A stretch of DNA of 54,929 bases from Branchiostoma floridae (lineage: Eukaryota > Chordata > Leptocardii > Amphioxiformes > Branchiostomatidae). Shown in pieces: positions 37,301 to 43,300 of the stretch. The position numbers and the translations under genes are program-made. The notes under the pieces were generated by a model. That model did no database searches, was not told where the DNA came from, and worked only from the letters and a program-made list of their open reading frames with translations. Within the stretch, counting starts at the first letter, position 1, and each line of letters begins with the position of its first letter. The stretch lies in NCBI RefSeq assembly GCF_000003815.2, contig NC_049995.1, positions 16,369,585-16,424,513 on the forward strand. Direction: 5' to 3'.

Positions 37301-40300
37301 GTCGTTTGGTCAATGATGGCAGCTAAGTCCAAAAACAAGACACATGTTGGTCCCTTGTGTAGAGAGGGAAAGCAATATAATATTGTACTCTAAAACATTG
37401 ATCCACGTATATGTATATTACGGATATAGAAACCCCTTTAAAATCGCAACGGCAACAACGCACACCTGCTAGCTATAATCAAACACCTTACCACTGGCTG
37501 TATCGATGTAGGAGAACCGGAAGCCCTGAGCCGTGGTACTCTCGTCTGAGGTAAACCTCACGAATATCTGGTTAGATGTGCTGATGATGTTGTTGACTAA
37601 GACTTGTCCAGTTAAGCTAAAAAGAACAACAACAAAAGACTATTGCCTCCGTTTGTTTTATCTCGAAAATATCGAAGCGTTCGATTCTGAATTCGAATCT
37701 AGAAAGTACACTTAGAACTCCCTCACTGCACTCCAAACTTGCCCAAAAGAAAACTGTTGGACGTTTTGACATTACCTCTGCAATTTTCTATTTGCGGACG
37801 AGGAGTCAGAACCATCCTCTGTATACGAAGCACTATCACTGGAGACGTCGTAGTTGGACGAGTAGTCAGAACTATCCTCTGCATACGAAGCACTATCACT
37901 GGAGACGTCGTAGCTGGACGAGGAGTCAGAACCACCCTCTGCATACGAAGCACTATCACTGGAGACATCATAGCTGGACGAGGAGTCAGAACCACCCTCT
38001 GCATACGAAGCACTATCACTGGAGACGTCGTAGCTGGACGAGGAGTCAGAACCACCCTCTGCATACGAAGCACTATCACTGGCGACGTCGTAGCTGGACG
38101 AGGAGTCAGAACCACCCTCTGCATACGAGGCACTATCACTGGCGACATCGTAGCTGGATGAAATGTCAGAACCACCCTCTGCATACGAAGCACTATCACT
38201 GGCGACTTCGTATATTTCCAAATAGTCAGAACCGTCCTCAAGGTGGAAGCTGTCAAACGTGAGAAGAACCACGCTTCCTTCTGGCACGGTGATCATCCAC
38301 TCACAAGTCTCATCGTTGCCGTAGTTCTCGGGGTAGTTGGGTGACGTCACAGTACCTCCAGGGGGAGCCGTCAGGATACCTCCACATCCCAGAGCACTGG
38401 TCGGTACTGCTGTGTGTGAGGGGATAAATGATGTCAACGGTGAACAGAAATATGCATCCCAAAGGCCGGAATTTGTCAAACTCTGTCTTCTTTTATCACT
38501 TTACAGGAATTTCCACAAGACTTTGGCTTGTCAAAAGTCATTTGAGTTTTACATGTCAAACCTACAATACTTCTCGGTGGTAACAAACTTTCCATAATCC
38601 AATGTCGTTTAGTCAATGATATTAGCTTAGTCCAAAACCAAGGGACATATTTGTCCCTTTTTTTAAGTCTAGTGTAGACCGGGAAACCAATGATATTGTA
38701 TTATAAAAAATCGATCCACGTATATGTATATTACGTAGATAAGAAAACCCTATTCAAATCACATTGTTCACAACGTTTAAGTGAATTCGGCAAATACGGC
38801 GAACTATCCAAATGTCGCCCTACCTATAACAGTTATCATCGCATAGTTACTTCTGTAAAACTGAGGTTTTCTATAAAACTGATGTCTGTCCACAAGATAA
38901 CCAGATAACGCCTGGATGGATTGTCTTGGTATTTGGTATGTTACTAGGTCTTTAGAAGACAAGGAAATGCTATGAATTATTAGTATTTCCCCCTAGAGAT
39001 GTTTATGGTACTGCAGCGCAAATTTCAGTTTTGATATCTCGTGTTCCGGACATGCTAGTGTCACTGTGTTTAAGTGGTCGATAGCTCTTTAACGGTAGAA
39101 TAAATTATGTAGGTTTTGGCCACCTAGAGGCTTGTGTGGGGGGGGGGGGGGCTGTAGGTGCCCATTTTTGGGGGCAAAGATTTACCAAAGGGTTGAGGAA
39201 TCGCAATGATTGTTGGTATGTAAATCTCAATAACGAATTTACGGCCAATGTTCGTTTGAAACACCCGACTGGAAACAACACGAAGGATTGAGTACCCTGA
39301 AGTGGATGCAACAATAAATTAAGTACAGATTAAACAAACTTGAAACAATCCAAAACCGTAAGTTTCGTAACTTTTGGACACGGAAATTCTTTAACGAAAA
39401 TGACGGGGGAGTTGTAGAATATGGCAGGAAAAATTGTACAGAGGTCTCTGTCTAAAACGTGTTAACGAAAATTGCAAACAGACGCACAAAGTCAACCGGC
39501 TAAAAGTTCCATAATTGGTCCTTACCGGACGGTAGCTCAGCGGTGCTACCCTGCAGAGTTGTTCCTGCAGTGCTGGGCTGCACAGTCGCGGTGCTGCGCT
39601 GCACAGTCGCGATGCCGGGCTGCACAGTCGCGATGCCGGGCTGCAAAGTCGTGGTGCCGGACTGCACTGTCGCGGTGCTGGGCTGCTTAGTCGCGGTGCT
39701 GGGCTGCTCAGTCGCGGTGCTGGGCTGCTTAATCGCGGTGCTGGGCTGCTCAGTCGCGGTACCGGGCTGCACAGTCGCGGTGCCGGGCTGCACAGTCGCG
39801 GTGCCGGGCTGCACAGTCGCGGTGCCGGGCTGCACAGTCGCGGTGCCGGGCTGCACAGTCGCGGTGCTGGGCTGCTCAGTCGCGGTGCTTGGCTGCTCAG
39901 TCGTGGTGCTGGGCTGCTCAGTCGCGGTGCTGGGCTGCACAGTCGTGGTGCTGGGCTGCTCAGTCGCGGTGCTGGGCTGCACAGTCTTGGTGCCCGGTGG
40001 CACAGTTGCGGTGTTGGGCTGCAAAGTCGCGGTGCTGGGCTGCTCAGTCGCAATGCCGGGCTGCACAGTCGTGGTGCTGGGCTGCAAAGTCGCGGTGCTG
40101 GGCTGCTCAGTCGCAATGCCGGGCTGCACAGTCGCGGTGCTGGGCTGCACTGTCGCGGTGCTGGGCTGCTTAATCGCGGTGCTGGGCTGCTTAATCGCGG
40201 TACTGGGCTGCACTGTCGCGGTACTGGGCTGCACAGTCGCGGTGCTGGGCTGCACAGTCGCGGTGCTGGGCTGCTCAGTCGCGGTGCTGGGCTGCAAAGT

Positions 40301-43300
40301 CGCGGTGCTGGGCTGCTCAGTCGCAGTGCTGGGCTGCACAGTCGTGGTGCTGGGCTGCACAGTCGAAGCTAATTTTGGTTGCATGGCGAGGACAGAAAAC
40401 AGAGCTGGTCAAAGAACGAAGCATTTTTCCGCAAAATTGCGAGTTTCAGTTGCAAGATAATAGGCCTTAATGCCGGCTGAACAACATTCTGCTAACCGTC
40501 TGGCACCTCCCTTGATGATGATTGGTTATAACTAACACTGCAGCTAGGTGTCGCTGCTGCAATACAGTCAATGCCCTCAAACATGATTCATCTCAATTAT
40601 ACATGAACGGTAGATATAGGCATGTGCACTTATACATAATATTCAAAAATATATATCATCTGTGTTAATTTTGGAGAACATTTGCAAGCAGAAAACAGCG
40701 TCATATTTTATACATAAACACGAAACGCTAGGTTATTCTATTGAATTCACTAGTAAACAACTTGTACGTTCGGAGTCGTCTAAAACCCATGTAAAAGGGG
40801 AAAGAATGCCCCCTCCCCTCTGTTATATGGGTTGACAGAACGCCACAGTTTCAGAGAAAATAGATCGAAACTAGTGCACTACTGAAAAAATGAAAAAGCT
40901 GGCCGGTTTTGTTCAATGTCAACTTCTGCTGTATGCACTGAAAGTAGAGTTTAAAAGAATTATACGAATCGATTGGGTTGAGTTCAACTAAAATGAATCA
41001 TCATCATCATCATTATTACAATTTATGGCCAGCAATATTCATTTACATAACATTTCATACACACAATAGAAGAACGGAGGAGATATGAAGTCATGGAACT
41101 CTATATTCGGGCGGGGCATGCTTTGTGACATGTGTGAAACACACACCCCTTCCTCGTGGCAAATTTGGTACGAAATGCCACCAATCGCGTAAATGATGAA
41201 CATTTTAAAGCAGAAAACAGCATCATATTTCATATATAAACCCGACCCCCCCTCTGTTATATGGGTTGACAGTCCGCTAGGGTTTCAGAAAAAAACAGAC
41301 TGAAATTCGTGCACTCTGGTGCACAACTTGTACGTTCGGGATAGTCTAAACCCCTTTTAAAAGGGGAAAGAATGCGACAAACCTGTACTGTTCACTTGCC
41401 ACTGCGCTGTACAGCCACACAGAGAAAAACATGGCCCTTGCGGAACTAGTGAGAACTGCAGTCAATGCAGCCAAAACGCCATCTTTGAACCTCATTAACA
41501 TAATATCTTCAAAACGTGTATTTACACATCTCTTTTATTTGTGAGTCACCAGTATGATATTTTTAAGTCTAATGATCAATTTCATGTATACATTTTATTA
41601 ATGCACATTGTAGAGCAATATTTAATCATGTTCTGTGTTTTATGTAATACAGACCACAAAAAACATAGCATGTAACGTCTTAGGTATAACTGGGCTACTT
41701 CTAGTGTAGGCCGAACGAATGAAGAATCCTACCGGGAGACAGAACACTTACAATGACATAAAAAGCGCAACGGAAAGCCTTCGTCCTTGAGCGATGCGAA
41801 AACAAAAAAGGCAACTAAAAGCCTTCGTCCTTGAGCGATGCGAAAAAAAGGCACCTGAAAGCCTTCGTCCTTGAGCGATACGAACTGGAGTCTGGTTAGT
41901 AACGCGCGAATGGGTCCAAACAACTTTATAGAGTATAATAAGTGTATAGGGATATCAATGGCCATATTGAGTAATGAAATTTGAAATTTTGATGATGCCC
42001 ATTGTGATTATCAACTGTTGCATGCCGTGGCCAATTATATTATACGCCTATCATTTGTAAGATGGTACGTATTGCTCTTTTGACAAAGAAATGACGCGTA
42101 ACACGTAGTAACGCGTCCAAACAACTCCGTGGAGCATAATCCCTAATCACCAAGCAGATCCTATCTGATGATGCCCATTGTGATTACCAACTGTTGCATG
42201 TCGTGGCCAACTATATTACACGTCTATCATTTGTGCGATGGTATGTATTGCTCTTTTTGAAGTTAAAAAAATAAAAATGAAGAAAAAAATGGTGCTGTCG
42301 TGTAGAGGGACTGCAAGGTGTTTGGCCCCAAACCCAGAGGTCCTGGGTTCGAATCCTACTAATATTGTGCCCTTTGGAAAGGCCTTTTACATGACTTTCC
42401 TACTTTTTAAAATGGACACCTGACTTCGGGAAGGAGAGAAATGGGCTTCCAGAACCGTGCCCTAGACAAAGTGGATAACAATTATGGAACAACATTTGTT
42501 TTACGTACGCGTGCAAATACAATGTACCGCAAATTATGAGGATAAGGTAAAAAGAAATTCCGATTTTTTAGGAAGATGTTTCAATCTGGTCCCTTTTCAG
42601 ACCACAGAAACACCTAGCTAATATCGGTGCTACATGTAATTGTCCATATCAACCTTAATGATGACAAGTCAAAAATTGCAGTCCTTCATTAACTGTGGAA
42701 AGCACAAAGCGATGCCTGAGTGTTGTGAAAACATCAACACATGGAATAGGCTGGTGTTCACACACACACACATACACGCGCGCGCGCACACACGCACAGG
42801 CGCATATACAAACATGCACTCACACATACACACAATTCCTACATCAAAGAGTAAAATTCATATATTTTCCATTTTAGATCTTCATTCAAACTTTGGAAAT
42901 GCCACAAATGTGATCACCCTGAAATTGTCGATGTTACTTCAACAGTCAATGCCCACATATATTGATAACAAACACAAATGTCACTTTCTACTTATACCTG
43001 TACTGAAAGTACCCGACAAAGGCTTGACAAAGGCCAATGGTCAGTTCCCCTTAGCGTTGACTAGTTCGTTTTTTTCTTTTTAGATAAGTCGGTCTCGTTC
43101 TTATTTAAGACACCAAATACACATCCTGCTTTCATTCTCATACATTGAAATTCTTAAAATAGTATGGTGGGTGAAATTATAAACTGGTCCTCCACTGTTT
43201 GAAACATGTTAACAATAGTTGCAAAGACATGCATAAAAAGTAAACGACCATCGACACATTTGTAAAGTACAGAAAACGATTCTTACCGGAGGGTGGTTCA

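Noticed and set aside
37739-38262. Plus- and other minus-strand frames over the 60-bp repeat
   Set aside because: These are shadows of the repeated CUB 1 exon. Only one minus-strand frame continues into CUB sequence on both sides.
39543-40460. Long plus-strand frame of 305 codons over the 21-bp repeat
   Set aside because: It is the complement of the mucin-like exon. A repeat unit divisible by three with no stops keeps several frames open. The minus-strand reading fits splice sites and phases on both sides.
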